In this document: positions 40,217-49,510 of the stretch, in pieces | How positions within the stretch are numbered: position 1 is the stretch's first letter | How the letters are laid out: each line of letters opens with the position of its first letter | Assembly (NCBI GenBank): GCA_005805305.1 | Contig: SYMW01000288.1 | Location: forward strand, 1-49,647 | Length of the DNA: 49,647 bases | Direction: 5' to 3' | Source of the DNA: Verrucomicrobiales bacterium | GTDB taxonomy: Bacteria > Verrucomicrobiota > Verrucomicrobiia > Limisphaerales > F1-80-MAGS106 | Notes under the pieces: generated by a model | Databases searched by the model: none | What the model was told of the DNA's origin: nothing | What the model saw: only the letters and a program-made list of their open reading frames with translations | Program-made: the position numbers and the translations under genes

Positions 40217-41437
40217 ATGTGGCCGCTGACCTATTTTGTCACACTGGCCGTCTGCCTGGCCTGGCATCTTCACTGGAAAAGGCGCGCCGAAAGGTTGCGC
40301 GAGGAGATCAGCGCATCAAAAACCAGAGCCGAAGCTCAGGCCGCCGATCTCTTGAGCGAGATGGATCTCTTGCGCTCGCGGCAGGACATGCTCTTCAACA
40401 GCATGACCGATGGAGTGATTCTCGTCGATGGCGCGGACAAAGTGCAGTTCGCCAACGCGGCCGTCGGCAGTCTTTGCGACATCGATCATGCCACTCTGGG
40501 ACGGCCCCTGATCGAATTCACTCGCCGGCATGAGATCGTCGAACTGGCGGCCCGCGTCAGGGAACGAGGGGCTCAAGTTTCCGAGGACATCGAGATGGGA
40601 AAGGCGGATGGGCGGGTCATTCAGGTGAATGGAGTTGTCGTCGCGGAACCCGCGAAGCTGAAGGGTGGTGTGCTGCTCGTGTTCCACGACAACACTCAAC
40701 TCAAGAAACTGGAGCGAACTCGAAAAGAATTCGTGGCAAATGTCAGTCACGAACTCCGCACGCCGTTGTCGTTGATCACAGGTTATGTTGAAACACTCCT
40801 CAACGGAGCGAAGGATGATCCGGCGGTGGCCCTTCGCTTCCTGAGGACCATCGAAAAAAACGCGAATCGCTTGACGTATCTAATCGAAGATCTGCTTGCG
40901 ATCTCAGAACTCGAATCCGGTCGCGCGTTCTTGAACCCTCAACCGGTTAGCCTCAGGCACGTCATCGACAAGGTTTTGGAGGATCTGGCCGGGAAGTCGA
41001 AAGAGCGCCAAATCACGATAAAAGTGGAACTTCCGGAGTCTTCAACCGTCCATGCCGACGCCGACCGACTCGAACAGGTTTTTGTCAACCTGGTCGAGAA
41101 CGCGATCAAATATGGCCGGGAACGAGGGACGATCGTCGTCCGCGCCGCGATTACCGAGGATGGCTGTATGCGCGTCTCCGTCTCCGATGATGGCCAAGGC
41201 ATCCCGGAGGCTTCTATCGGGCGCGTCTTCGAGCGCTTTTACCGAGTCGATAACGACCGGTCCCGCGAACAAGGAGGCACGGGGCTCGGGCTCTCGATCG
41301 TGAAGCACATCATTCGTGCCCACGGCGGCGATGTCTGGGCCGAAAGCCAGCTTGGCAAAGGGGCCGTCTTTTACTTCACGCTGCCTCTTTCAGCCCACAC
41401 GGAAAAATCCAACTCGACGAACACTCATCATGATTGA
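40217..41437 (+). CDS. phoR: PhoR-type sensor histidine kinase
   Basis: A 406-residue kinase with a single N-terminal membrane helix (about 2-20), a short coiled region, a PAS domain (about 55-165: LFNSMTDGVILVDGADKVQF), HisKA with H178 (ANVSHELRTPL) and an intact HATPase domain (NLVENAIKYGRE, DDGQGIPEAS, GTGLGLSIVKHI). There is no periplasmic sensor domain, as in other PhoR proteins, which sense phosphate through PstSCAB and PhoU. It closes the phosphate cluster. Confidence 0.92.
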   Translation: MWPLTYFVTLAVCLAWHLHWKRRAERLREEISASKTRAEAQAADLLSEMDLLRSRQDMLFNSMTDGVILVDGADKVQFANAAVGSLCDIDHATLGRPLIEFTRRHEIVELAARVRERGAQVSEDIEMGKADGRVIQVNGVVVAEPAKLKGGVLLVFHDNTQLKKLERTRKEFVANVSHELRTPLSLITGYVETLLNGAKDDPAVALRFLRTIEKNANRLTYLIEDLLAISELESGRAFLNPQPVSLRHVIDKVLEDLAGKSKERQITIKVELPESSTVHADADRLEQVFVNLVENAIKYGRERGTIVVRAAITEDGCMRVSVSDDGQGIPEASIGRVFERFYRVDNDRSREQGGTGLGLSIVKHIIRAHGGDVWAESQLGKGAVFYFTLPLSAHTEKSNSTNTHHD

Positions 41438-41506
41438 CGCGGCATCAGCCTGTGCCGACTCCAAGCACGCTCTGCCTTGAGCGGCTCCATATAACGCAAT
41501 CCCCCC

Positions 41507-42127
41507 ATGCATTCACACCCAGCGAAGCGACTTGTGTTGTTCGCGAAAGCCCCGAGGCTTGGCTTGGTCAAAACACGCTTGGCCCGAACGCTCGGCGATT
41601 CCAAGGCACTGGAGGCCTATCAGGTATTGGCAGACGCCACGCTCGCCTCCATCGCCGGATTTCAAGACGTCACCGTGCAGTTTTCTCCCGACGACGCCCT
41701 CCAAGAGATACAATCGTGGCTGCGACCCGGTTGGCGGACCGCGCCACAAGGTTCAGGCGATTTGGGGGAGCGACTGGCCCGCTGTTTCGCGCAGCAGCTT
41801 CAGCCCGCTCCCAGCCGCGTCGTGGTCATTGGTTCGGATTGTCCAGACGTCTCCTCGATGGACGTCGAGGCAGCGTGGCGCTTGCTCGAAACGCACGACC
41901 TGGTTTTGGGACCCGCTTTGGACGGAGGTTACTGGTTGATAGGCCTGAATCAGACCCAGCCTTCCTTGTTTTCAGGAATCGACTGGAGCACACCGCGGGT
42001 TCTAGAGCAGACGCTGGCGCGCGCCGATCTTCGGAAATTAAAAACTTCCACGTTGCGTCCTCTCGAGGATGTGGACACGCCTGAGGACTGGAAAAAGTTC
42101 CTGCACCGCCGCTCTAGCAAAGATTGA
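41507..42127 (+). CDS. TIGR04282/DUF2064 family glycosyltransferase-like protein
   Basis: A 206-residue cytosolic protein of the nucleotidyltransferase/GT-A fold. RLVLFAKAPRLGLVKTRLAR is the family signature near the start, and SDCPDVSSMDVEAAW with LVLGPALDGGYWLIGLNQ gives the core. The family is annotated as arsenosugar-type glycosyltransferase, often found with radical-SAM and methyltransferase genes; none of those is adjacent here, so the substrate is open. It stands alone between phoR and a repeat region and may be read from the phoR promoter. Confidence 0.85.
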   Translation: MHSHPAKRLVLFAKAPRLGLVKTRLARTLGDSKALEAYQVLADATLASIAGFQDVTVQFSPDDALQEIQSWLRPGWRTAPQGSGDLGERLARCFAQQLQPAPSRVVVIGSDCPDVSSMDVEAAWRLLETHDLVLGPALDGGYWLIGLNQTQPSLFSGIDWSTPRVLEQTLARADLRKLKTSTLRPLEDVDTPEDWKKFLHRRSSKD

Positions 42128-42297
42128 AGGCCGCTCTGCGTTCGGGCAACTCCCCGGTGGCCCGTCCCTCTGCGGGGGCGCGGCGGCGCAGCCCTACCGA
42201 GTATTGCCTGGTCACGGCTTTGCGGCAGCCGAACACTCCATTCCTTTTTCCCAAATGGCCCCAGCAATTCCGGTGCATCCACGCGTTGTCGGTGATC
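42128..42297. other. Probable left part of the second repeat family
   Basis: GC-rich, non-coding-looking DNA that leads without a break into the 136-bp repeat at 42298. The matching flank of the other copy would lie beyond the right end of the window, so whether this part is repeated cannot be tested here. No gene is supported. Confidence 0.4.
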
Positions 42298-42433
42298 GAG
42301 CGCGGCTGTGCTGAAAGCCAGTCGCAGCAGTATCTCAGGCTCGCAGCCACGCCGATCCTGCTGCGGCTGGTGCTTCGCACACAACCGCGCTCCGGGCTGC
42401 CAGCCAAATTCACCGACAACTTGTGGATGCACT
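42298..42433 (+). repeat. Dispersed repeat family 2, left copy
   Basis: These 136 bp match the reverse complement of 49511-49646 without gaps and with 10 mismatches by my count (about 93% identity), while the flanks on the right side diverge. The copies are inverted and enclose 7 kb of DUF1549/DUF1501-type genes. One frame reads TQPRSGLPAKFT in both copies, but there is no start, motif or conserved stop to support a gene. Confidence 0.85.
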
Positions 42434-42546
42434 CCAGCGATTCTGAGGTCCGAAGATGCTTCTTGCGCCAAGTTTATGAAGGGAGCAAAAAGGGGTCTGT
42501 TCGTCCGCCAAAGACTTGAGCTAAGCTAGCGCAGGCATTTCACATC

Positions 42547-43038
42547 ATGCATTCACACGAACTTCTTCACGAAGTCCTTCAGAAAACGAGCGCGAAACAG
42601 ATCGCATCCGATCTGAACCTGTCGCTGTCTCTGATCTATAAGTGGGCCGAACCCTCCGATGACGCCTCGGGCAGCGGGTCCACAAATCCCTTGGACCGCA
42701 TCGAGGCGCTGCACAATTCGACGCAAGACGAACGCATCGTGCAGTGGGTGTGCGAGCGAGCGGGCGGATTCTTCATCAAGAATCCCAAGGCCCGATGGCC
42801 GCATCCCTATGCGGTGATTCCTGCCGCGAACAGCATCGTCCAGGAATTTGCGGACTTGCTCTCCGTGATCGCGAACTCTACCGGGGACAACCAAGTGACC
42901 GTGGAGGAATCCAAGGCCATCCGGAAAAGGTGGGAGCAGTTGAAATCGGTCACGGAAGGGTTTGTGCAAGGCTGCGAAGAGGGCAATTTTAAATCGATCC
43001 CCTCCCTGAAGCTTTCCCCGCAGCCTGGGAATCCGTGA
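42547..43038 (+). CDS. CII-like phage-type regulatory protein
   Basis: A 163-residue cytosolic protein. Residues 1-35 (LHEVLQKTSAKQIASDLNLS, LSLIYKWAEP) form a helix-turn-helix of the CII/CP76 type, followed by a helical region with WVCERAGGFFIKNPKARWPH that is conserved in relatives of this type. It presumably binds DNA and could control the downstream DUF1549/DUF1501 genes, which start 46 bp away on the same strand. It could equally be a domesticated phage regulator with other targets. Confidence 0.72.
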   Translation: MHSHELLHEVLQKTSAKQIASDLNLSLSLIYKWAEPSDDASGSGSTNPLDRIEALHNSTQDERIVQWVCERAGGFFIKNPKARWPHPYAVIPAANSIVQEFADLLSVIANSTGDNQVTVEESKAIRKRWEQLKSVTEGFVQGCEEGNFKSIPSLKLSPQPGNP

Positions 43039-43084
43039 ACTCTTTCAGGGATATCAGCGAAGGTTCGAGAACAATAAACCCGGC

Positions 43085-45217
43085 ATGCTCCCTCACTCGA
43101 CCGATGCTCCTTCCCCCAGACCGTTGAATTTCAGGAAGGCGGCGAGAATGCTTGCGGCTCTCTCCTTCTTGATCGCGTGCGGCTCGTTCGCCTCGGCGCT
43201 CCACGCTGCTTCCCTGGCCAAAAGCGCGGAAACCGAGGCTCAAAGACTCTGGTCCTTGCGGCCTCTCTCCACTCCGCCGGTGCCGGCCGTGCGCGAGGTC
43301 CACTGGCTCAAGAACCCGATCGACGCGTTCATTCTGGCCCGGTTGGAGAAAGCAAACCTTCGGCCTTCTCCCGAGGCCAGCCGCCCCATGTTGCTGCGGC
43401 GATTGAGCTTTGATCTCCGGGGGCTGCCGCCATCGCGCGAAGAGATCGACCAGTTTGTGAAGGACCCGAGGCCCGACGCTTACGAACGTCGAGTCGAGCA
43501 ATTGCTGGCTTCCCCGGCTTACGGCGAACGTTGGGCGCGGCACTGGCTGGACGTGGCCCGTTACACGGAGAGCAACGGTTTCGAGTACGACAAACTTCGC
43601 GACAACGCGTGGCACTACCGGGACTACGTGATCGACAGCTTCAATGCCAACAAACCATACGATCAATTCGTTCGCGAGCAATTGGCTGGAGACGTGTTGG
43701 ATCCCGTGACTCCGGAAAGCATGATCGCGACCTCGCTGCTCGTTTGCGGGCCGTGGGACGAGCCCGGAAGCAATCAAGCAAACAAGACCCAAAGAATGAT
43801 CACTCGCGAAGAGGAGATGGAAGATCTCGTCAGCGTGGTGGGACAGACATTCCTGGGTCTCACCGTCAATTGCGCCCGTTGCCATGCCCACAAGTTCGAT
43901 CCGATCTCCCACGGGGACTATTACAGCTTCCGAGCCGTGTTCGACGGCGTTCGGCACGGGGAACACCCCGTGATCAAACCGGATGATCTCGCGGGCATCA
44001 GAAGGGAGATCAGTCGTCTTAAAGCGGAGGCCGCCGCAAACGAGAAAGAGATTGCCCGTGTCGAAAAACGAGCTCGATCCGAGGCAGGGGGAGATCCGTC
44101 CAAAGTCGCGCGTGAACGGATCGACTCTCTTCTGAGTGACGCGGAGAAATCCGAGCGCGTGGCGCATGAATTAGCCCAAAAACGGGCGAGCGAAGCCGCC
44201 TCGAGCCTGGAGAGGAAGCTCCCTGTTTCCTACATCGGCCAGCGCGTGCAACCCCCCACGGCTCACCGGCTCTTGCGGGGCGACGTGACGCAGATAGCCG
44301 AGGTCGTCCGGCCGGGCGCACTTTCGGCCTTGGCCGCCTCCGCCGGCGATTTAGGGCTTGAGGCGGACGCCCCGGAGGCGGAGCGCAGACGCCGCCTGGC
44401 CCTCTGGATGACCCACCCAAAAAATCCGCTGCCGCCGCGAGTCATGGCAAACCGGTTGTGGCACTACCATTTTGGGCAGGGCATCGTCGCGACTCCGAAC
44501 GATCTGGGCGAGGCAGGCTCGAAGCCATCCCACCCCGAACTTCTGGACTGGCTGGCGCGCCGGCTGATCGACTCCGGCGGGAATCTCAAGGAACTGCATC
44601 GGCTGATTGTTCGCTCCGCGACTTACCGCCAGTCTTCGACAGGGAGTGAAAAAGGGAGGGAGATCGACGCGGACAACTCTCTGCTTTGGAGGTTCGCCCC
44701 CAAGCGGTTGGAGGCGGAAGCGCTGCGCGACGCGATGCTAGCCCTGGGCGGCGAGTTGAACCTCGCCATGGGAGGCCCTAGCTTCCGCGCTTTTGAATTC
44801 ATCAAATTCCCCACCCAGATGTATTTGCCAATCGACCGGGAGGAACCGGGGCACGCCCGCAGAACGATCTACCGAATGAATGTCAATTCTGGAAAAGATC
44901 CGATGCTAGACAGCTTCGACTGCCCCGATCCCTCATTCAAAACGCCGAAACGCGGAGTGACCACCACACCGCTTCAGGCGCTCAGCATCATGAACGGCCC
45001 CTTTTCGCAGCGCATGGCCCGAAGCATGGCGCGGCGGCTCGCTCACATGCCGAACGCCACTCTTAAGGCACAGGTGCGGGCAGCCTATGACGACTGCCTG
45101 GGCCGCCCGCCAACTCCGACCGAATCGGCGGAGGCGTTGAAGGCAGCGAGCGCTTTTGGACTTCAAATCGTATGCTGGACGCTCCTCAACAGCACGGAAT
45201 TCGTTTACGTTCGCTGA
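43085..45217 (+). CDS. DUF1549/DUF1553 (PSD1-type) exported protein with one haem c motif
   Basis: A 710-residue exported protein. A signal peptide (about 22-42, core LAALSFLIACGSFASALHAA) is followed by DUF1549 (NPIDAFILARLEKANLRPSP, ASPAYGERWARHWLDVARYT, FRAVF) with a single haem motif CARCH at 263-267, then a charged coiled-coil-like linker (about 300-375) and DUF1553 (PPRVMANRLWHYHFGQGIVA, LPIDREEPGHARRTIYRMNV, TTTPLQALSIMN). The N-terminal cytochrome (PSCyt1) domain and the LamG domain often found in such proteins are absent. These planctomycete/verrucomicrobial proteins pair with DUF1501 proteins, as here, and are suspected to act in polysaccharide degradation or electron transfer. Confidence 0.88.
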   Translation: MLPHSTDAPSPRPLNFRKAARMLAALSFLIACGSFASALHAASLAKSAETEAQRLWSLRPLSTPPVPAVREVHWLKNPIDAFILARLEKANLRPSPEASRPMLLRRLSFDLRGLPPSREEIDQFVKDPRPDAYERRVEQLLASPAYGERWARHWLDVARYTESNGFEYDKLRDNAWHYRDYVIDSFNANKPYDQFVREQLAGDVLDPVTPESMIATSLLVCGPWDEPGSNQANKTQRMITREEEMEDLVSVVGQTFLGLTVNCARCHAHKFDPISHGDYYSFRAVFDGVRHGEHPVIKPDDLAGIRREISRLKAEAAANEKEIARVEKRARSEAGGDPSKVARERIDSLLSDAEKSERVAHELAQKRASEAASSLERKLPVSYIGQRVQPPTAHRLLRGDVTQIAEVVRPGALSALAASAGDLGLEADAPEAERRRRLALWMTHPKNPLPPRVMANRLWHYHFGQGIVATPNDLGEAGSKPSHPELLDWLARRLIDSGGNLKELHRLIVRSATYRQSSTGSEKGREIDADNSLLWRFAPKRLEAEALRDAMLALGGELNLAMGGPSFRAFEFIKFPTQMYLPIDREEPGHARRTIYRMNVNSGKDPMLDSFDCPDPSFKTPKRGVTTTPLQALSIMNGPFSQRMARSMARRLAHMPNATLKAQVRAAYDDCLGRPPTPTESAEALKAASAFGLQIVCWTLLNSTEFVYVR

Positions 45218-45240
45218 GCCATGGACTAAGATGTTAGGCC

Positions 45241-46479
45241 ATGATGCTACCCCTAAAGCCAGCGTTCGCAGCGTTCGCAGCGATCACGGCGCTCAGCGCC
45301 AGCCTGATTATGCCTGACTCACTCGTCGCGGCAACCTTCGGAGACGATCTCGCCTTTATGCGCCAGCATGTGGAAGTGCTGCTCTTGTCTGACACTCGCG
45401 GAAAGTCCCAGATTGCTGTCGTCCCCTCGTATCAGGGGCGCGTCATGACATCAACGGCATCCGGCCCATCGGGGACGAGCTTCGGGTGGATCAATAGGAA
45501 TCTGATTGCTTCCCGAAAACCCCAGCGGCACATCAACGCCTTCGGTGGCGAAGAACGGTTTTGGATGGGCCCGGAAGGCGGACAGTTCTCGATCTTTTTC
45601 AAGAAAGGGGACCCGTTCGACCTCGCTCATTGGCAGACACCGCCCGTGGTCGACACCGACCGATACGAGATAAAAAAGCAGACACCTCAATCCGTTCAAT
45701 TCCAGCATTCGGCGCAATTCGAAAACTACTCCGGCTTCAGATTTCAAGTCGAGATTGACCGAAAGATCACCTTGCTGCCCCGAGGCAAAGTCTCGTCGCT
45801 CTTGGGAGTGGCGGACCTTTCGACGCTGGAGTTCGTGGGTTACGAGTCCAGGAATACCCTCAAAAATGCCGGACCGGCGGCTTGGACTAAACAGACGGGG
45901 CTCCTTTCGATCTGGATTTTGGGAATGCTGAACCCAGGGCCGCAGACGACCGTTGTATTGCCCTACCGAAGGGGGCCGGATTCCAAGCTTGGCCCCGTGG
46001 TCAATGACAGCTATTTTGGAAAGATACCAAGCGATCGATTGCAGATCGCCCGGGATGTCATCTTTTTCAAGGGCGATGGGCAGCAGCGCGGAAAGATTGG
46101 TCTGAGTCCGGCCAGAGCAAAGCCGTTGGTCGGGAGCTATGACCCGTCGGAAAGAATCTTGACCCTGGTCCAGTTCAGCATCCCGAAACTGGCGGTCGAT
46201 TATGTGAATTCGATGTGGGAAGTTCAGAAAGAACCGTTCAAGGGAGACGTGGTGAACAGCTACAACGATGGGCCTCCGACTCCTGGCGCTAAACCTCTTG
46301 GCCCGTTTTATGAACTGGAAACCTCCTCCAAAGCAGCGGCGCTGCCCCCGGGCGATTCGCTGACCCATATCAGCCGCACCTTCCATTTCAAGGGATCAGA
46401 GGCCGATCTGAATCGCGTCAGCCGACGGACCCTCGGAGTGAGCATCGAAGATATCCGGCGCGCTTTCAATCGGCCTTAG
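45241..46479 (+). CDS. Exported protein with a mutarotase-like (DUF6786-like) fold
   Basis: A 412-residue exported protein. Residues 1-30 are a signal peptide containing a short tandem repeat (AFAAFAAITAL). The body is beta-rich; GRVMTSTASGPSGTSFGWIN and NAFGGEERFWMGPEGGQFSI resemble the opening strands of galactose-mutarotase-like domains, and similar proteins carry the DUF6786 name. I cannot assign a catalytic histidine/glutamate pair. It sits between the DUF1549/DUF1553 and DUF1501 genes with gaps of only 23 and 13 bp, so it is part of the same transcription unit and may handle a sugar. Confidence 0.65.
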   Translation: MMLPLKPAFAAFAAITALSASLIMPDSLVAATFGDDLAFMRQHVEVLLLSDTRGKSQIAVVPSYQGRVMTSTASGPSGTSFGWINRNLIASRKPQRHINAFGGEERFWMGPEGGQFSIFFKKGDPFDLAHWQTPPVVDTDRYEIKKQTPQSVQFQHSAQFENYSGFRFQVEIDRKITLLPRGKVSSLLGVADLSTLEFVGYESRNTLKNAGPAAWTKQTGLLSIWILGMLNPGPQTTVVLPYRRGPDSKLGPVVNDSYFGKIPSDRLQIARDVIFFKGDGQQRGKIGLSPARAKPLVGSYDPSERILTLVQFSIPKLAVDYVNSMWEVQKEPFKGDVVNSYNDGPPTPGAKPLGPFYELETSSKAAALPPGDSLTHISRTFHFKGSEADLNRVSRRTLGVSIEDIRRAFNRP

Positions 46480-46492
46480 AATCTGGGGATCG

Positions 46493-47950
46493 ATGAACGA
46501 AATCCGCAATGCAACCGCTCCGTCCCTGCTCCTGCCTCGGCGTCATTTTTTGTGGACCGCCGCGGGCGGCCTCGGAGGGCTTGCCTTCTCCTGGATTCTC
46601 AAACAGGAGGCTCAAGCCGCAACCGCCGGGCCTGAGACGCCGCGCTCCCTCCGGCCCCCACCGTTCCTTCCACGAGCCAAGAGGGTTGTGCAAGTATTTT
46701 GCGCGGGAGGAGTCAGCCACCTCGACACCTTCGACTACAAGCCAGATCTGGGCCGGCATCACGGCAGGCCGCTCGTGAACAAAGGCGAGAACAAGGGGTT
46801 CTTCGGGCAACCGGGGAACGTCATGCAAAGCCCCTTCGAATTCAAGCGCCACGGACGCTCGGGACGATGGGTCAGCAGTCTGCTGCCGCATCTGGCCCAA
46901 TGCGTTGATGATGCGGCATTCATTTATTCGATGGTCGCCAAGAGCAACAACCACACACCCGCCACGTTCCAAATGAACTCGGGATTCACGCTCAATGGTT
47001 TTCCATGCATGGGCTCCTGGATGAGTTACGGTTTGGGAACGGAAAACGAGGACCTGCCGACATTTGTCGTTTTGCCAGATCCGCGAGGCATGCCTGCTGG
47101 TGGAACCATCAACTGGACCTCTGGCTTTCTTCCTGCAAACCACCAGGGAGTGGCTTTCAGAACGCAATCCCCGGAACCGATCCCCGATCTCAAGACCCCC
47201 GCGGCATTGAGGTCAAGTGAACGCGACGCCGGCCTGCGTCTTCTCGCCGGGATGAACAACCGATTCGCGCAAGAAAACCCCGGCGAATCCGCTTTTCTCG
47301 CGCGCGTGCGCTCTTACGAGTTGGCGGCGCGCATGCAGTTAAGTGTCCCCGAGGCGCTCGACGTATCGGGCGAATCAGAATCCACCAAGCGCGCCTATGG
47401 AGCGGATCTCGAAAGCACTCGCGGGTTTGGACGCAATTGCCTGCTGGCGCGCCGCCTTTTGGAACGAGGCGTGCGCTTTGTGCAGATCTTGAATGGAGGG
47501 TCCTTTGGCAGCCCAAGAATCAATTGGGACGGTCATGAGAATCTCAAGGAAAACCACGAGGCGCAAGCTGCCACCATGGATCAACCGGTCGCAGCGCTCC
47601 TCCAAGACTTGAAGCAGCGCGGGCTCCTCGAGGACACCCTGTTCATTTGGAACACCGAGTTCGGCCGTAGTCCCGCCACGCAAGGGGTAGGCGCCCCGGG
47701 CCGAGACCATCACCCGGATGGATTCACTTGCTTCCTCGCGGGCGCGGGGCTCAAACAGGGATTCGAGTATGGGGCCACGGATGAAGTGGGCTATTTCTCC
47801 GTGAAGAACCCCGTCACGATCCACGATCTGCATGCCACGATCCTGCACCTGCTGGGCATCGACCACGAAAAGCTGACCTTCTACCATAACGGAATCAACC
47901 GCCGTCTCACCGATGTGCACGGCAAGGTTATTTCCGATTTGCTAGCCTGA
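46493..47950 (+). CDS. DUF1501 exported protein
   Basis: A 485-residue protein. The N-terminus carries a twin-arginine-type leader (LPRRHFLWTAAGGLGGLAFS), suggesting export in folded form. The sulfatase/alkaline-phosphatase-like core shows QVFCAGGVSHLDTFDYKP near the start and a C-terminal metal-site-like region (FIWNTEFGRSPATQGVGAPG, then RDHHPDGFTCFLAGAGLK). DUF1501 proteins regularly accompany DUF1549/DUF1553 proteins in Planctomycetes and Verrucomicrobia. Hydrolysis of a sulfate or phosphate ester is a reasonable but untested idea. Confidence 0.9.
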   Translation: MNEIRNATAPSLLLPRRHFLWTAAGGLGGLAFSWILKQEAQAATAGPETPRSLRPPPFLPRAKRVVQVFCAGGVSHLDTFDYKPDLGRHHGRPLVNKGENKGFFGQPGNVMQSPFEFKRHGRSGRWVSSLLPHLAQCVDDAAFIYSMVAKSNNHTPATFQMNSGFTLNGFPCMGSWMSYGLGTENEDLPTFVVLPDPRGMPAGGTINWTSGFLPANHQGVAFRTQSPEPIPDLKTPAALRSSERDAGLRLLAGMNNRFAQENPGESAFLARVRSYELAARMQLSVPEALDVSGESESTKRAYGADLESTRGFGRNCLLARRLLERGVRFVQILNGGSFGSPRINWDGHENLKENHEAQAATMDQPVAALLQDLKQRGLLEDTLFIWNTEFGRSPATQGVGAPGRDHHPDGFTCFLAGAGLKQGFEYGATDEVGYFSVKNPVTIHDLHATILHLLGIDHEKLTFYHNGINRRLTDVHGKVISDLLA

Positions 47951-47965
47951 CTCATTCAAAGGAAA

Positions 47966-49354
47966 ATGGAGAGAATGCACCCCCGCGTCATGACTCGTGG
48001 CAGGCCGCGGTTCTCGCATGGAGTTCTTTGCGGTCTACTGCTGCTTTGTGGCGCCCTCTCTAATCTGAAAGCCGCCGCATCGCTCGATGCCCTGTTTAAG
48101 GAAACGCCACGAGCGATCCGAAGCGCTTCCCAGCAATTCATCACGCACGATTTGGTGACACCTCCCTCGGCCAGGCAAGCCCCTGCCCCCCTCAACAAGG
48201 CTCCCGAGAAAGAATCTGAAAAACTCGCCGATCACTTGGTTCGACTCGGCCCGGAATCAGTCGGCGTCTCGGCAGAGCGCATCAAAAAACGGTTCCTGAT
48301 CCTGTTGGATCTCCCGGATCAATGGCGGGGTGTCATCCACATCGTTCTGCGTCCCACGGAACGGACCGACGAACTCCCGCGTATCGCCACCTCACGGTTT
48401 GCCGACGGATGGCGGTATCGCATCGATTTGCCTGCGGTGACCGACGCGTTGGCTGTTGTTCGCTCCATCGTTCAAGTGCTGCTGATCGAAGTCGCCAACC
48501 GCGGCGCTTCCGACAGAGCCGCGGAAATCCCGTTGTGGCTCCAGGAAGCGCTCACCCGCCAGATTTTTTTCGAGGGCGGCCGGAGCTGGATGTTGCAACC
48601 TGAAACCAGCGTGCTCGGAACTCTACGACACAGGGAATCCGAGGAAATCTCCCGCTCCTGGCTTCTGTCCCATCCCGGACTCACGTTCACTGAGATAAGC
48701 TTTCCCACGAGCGAAATGCTCACCGGAGATGCGTTTGTCGGTTATCAAGCCTGTGCTCACCTTTTCTTCCTCGAACTCTCCCGGCTGTCGCAAGGTCCTC
48801 AGCGCCTGCGGGCCTTCGTCGCGAACTTGGGCGCGTTCTGGAATTGGCAAACACCTTTTTTCAAGGCCTTCGAGCCTGAGCTCAAAACGCCTCTGGACGT
48901 GGAAAAATGGTGGTCGGTGGCGCTGCTTCGGCCTTCCATGCGCGACATCGGAGAAGACAAGATCTTCGAATCGAACCGCCAGAAGCTCAACGAGGTGCTT
49001 CAAGTGCATTCTGAGATCCGCTTCGATCCCGAACAAATCCCGGGGAAGACCCGGCTCGGGCTTTCAGAAATGATTCGCGAATGGGACTACTCGAAACAAA
49101 AACCGGTGCTGCAAGAGAAGATCAACCAACTCACGATTCTTCAGTGGGTGGTTACCCCAGACTGGCTTCCCCTCATCCAAAGATATCGAAAAGCGCTTCT
49201 GGATTATGTCGACAAACGGGACGCGGTGGGGCAGGCGCCCGAACAGCGCGGCGGCGCCGTGCCCCGAGCTCGTTACATCGTGGACGACGCGGTCCGGGAG
49301 CTTGAGAAACTGGAGCGTGAACGGATCTCCCGCAAACCGGCATCGATGCCTTGA
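47966..49354 (+). CDS. Exported hypothetical protein resembling a degenerate gluzincin-type peptidase
   Basis: A 462-residue exported protein not assigned to a family. A hydrophobic signal segment lies at about 17-37 (SHGVLCGLLLLCGALSNLKA); the ATGs at residues 1, 4 and 9 are all possible starts, and AAGGA just before the first supports it. The middle part (VVRSIVQVLLIEVANRG followed by AAEIPLWLQEALTRQIFFEG) has the layout of peptidase-MA-like domains, where HExxH precedes WLxEGLA; here the zinc-binding HExxH is missing and E-G is replaced by E-A. It ends the DUF1549-DUF1501 transcription unit, so it may be a non-catalytic partner. Confidence 0.65.
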   Translation: MERMHPRVMTRGRPRFSHGVLCGLLLLCGALSNLKAAASLDALFKETPRAIRSASQQFITHDLVTPPSARQAPAPLNKAPEKESEKLADHLVRLGPESVGVSAERIKKRFLILLDLPDQWRGVIHIVLRPTERTDELPRIATSRFADGWRYRIDLPAVTDALAVVRSIVQVLLIEVANRGASDRAAEIPLWLQEALTRQIFFEGGRSWMLQPETSVLGTLRHRESEEISRSWLLSHPGLTFTEISFPTSEMLTGDAFVGYQACAHLFFLELSRLSQGPQRLRAFVANLGAFWNWQTPFFKAFEPELKTPLDVEKWWSVALLRPSMRDIGEDKIFESNRQKLNEVLQVHSEIRFDPEQIPGKTRLGLSEMIREWDYSKQKPVLQEKINQLTILQWVVTPDWLPLIQRYRKALLDYVDKRDAVGQAPEQRGGAVPRARYIVDDAVRELEKLERERISRKPASMP

Positions 49355-49510
49355 TCAAAGCGGGAGCTCCCCGTTGACAGCGAAACGGGAAAGGCTTGCC
49401 AATGGACTCGACACACCGCTGAGAATGCGGCCAAGATCCGGCCCCGCCGTCGGCGCACCGGGGTGGTTTGAGGCTTGAGTTCATGCCGCTGTGGCCCGAA
49501 GAAGGCGCCC
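49355..49510. other. Non-coding stretch before repeat family 2, right copy
   Basis: About 155 bp downstream of the last gene with no open frame of interest and no clear terminator. Confidence 0.35.

Noticed and set aside
42124-42519. 131-codon frame running through repeat family 2
   Set aside because: The region is a dispersed repeat, the frame has no clear ribosome-binding site or domain, and the other copy shows substitutions not typical of selection on protein.
42989-44167. 392-codon minus-strand frame opposite the DUF1549 gene
   Set aside because: It is antisense to a well-supported gene and has no recognisable domain.
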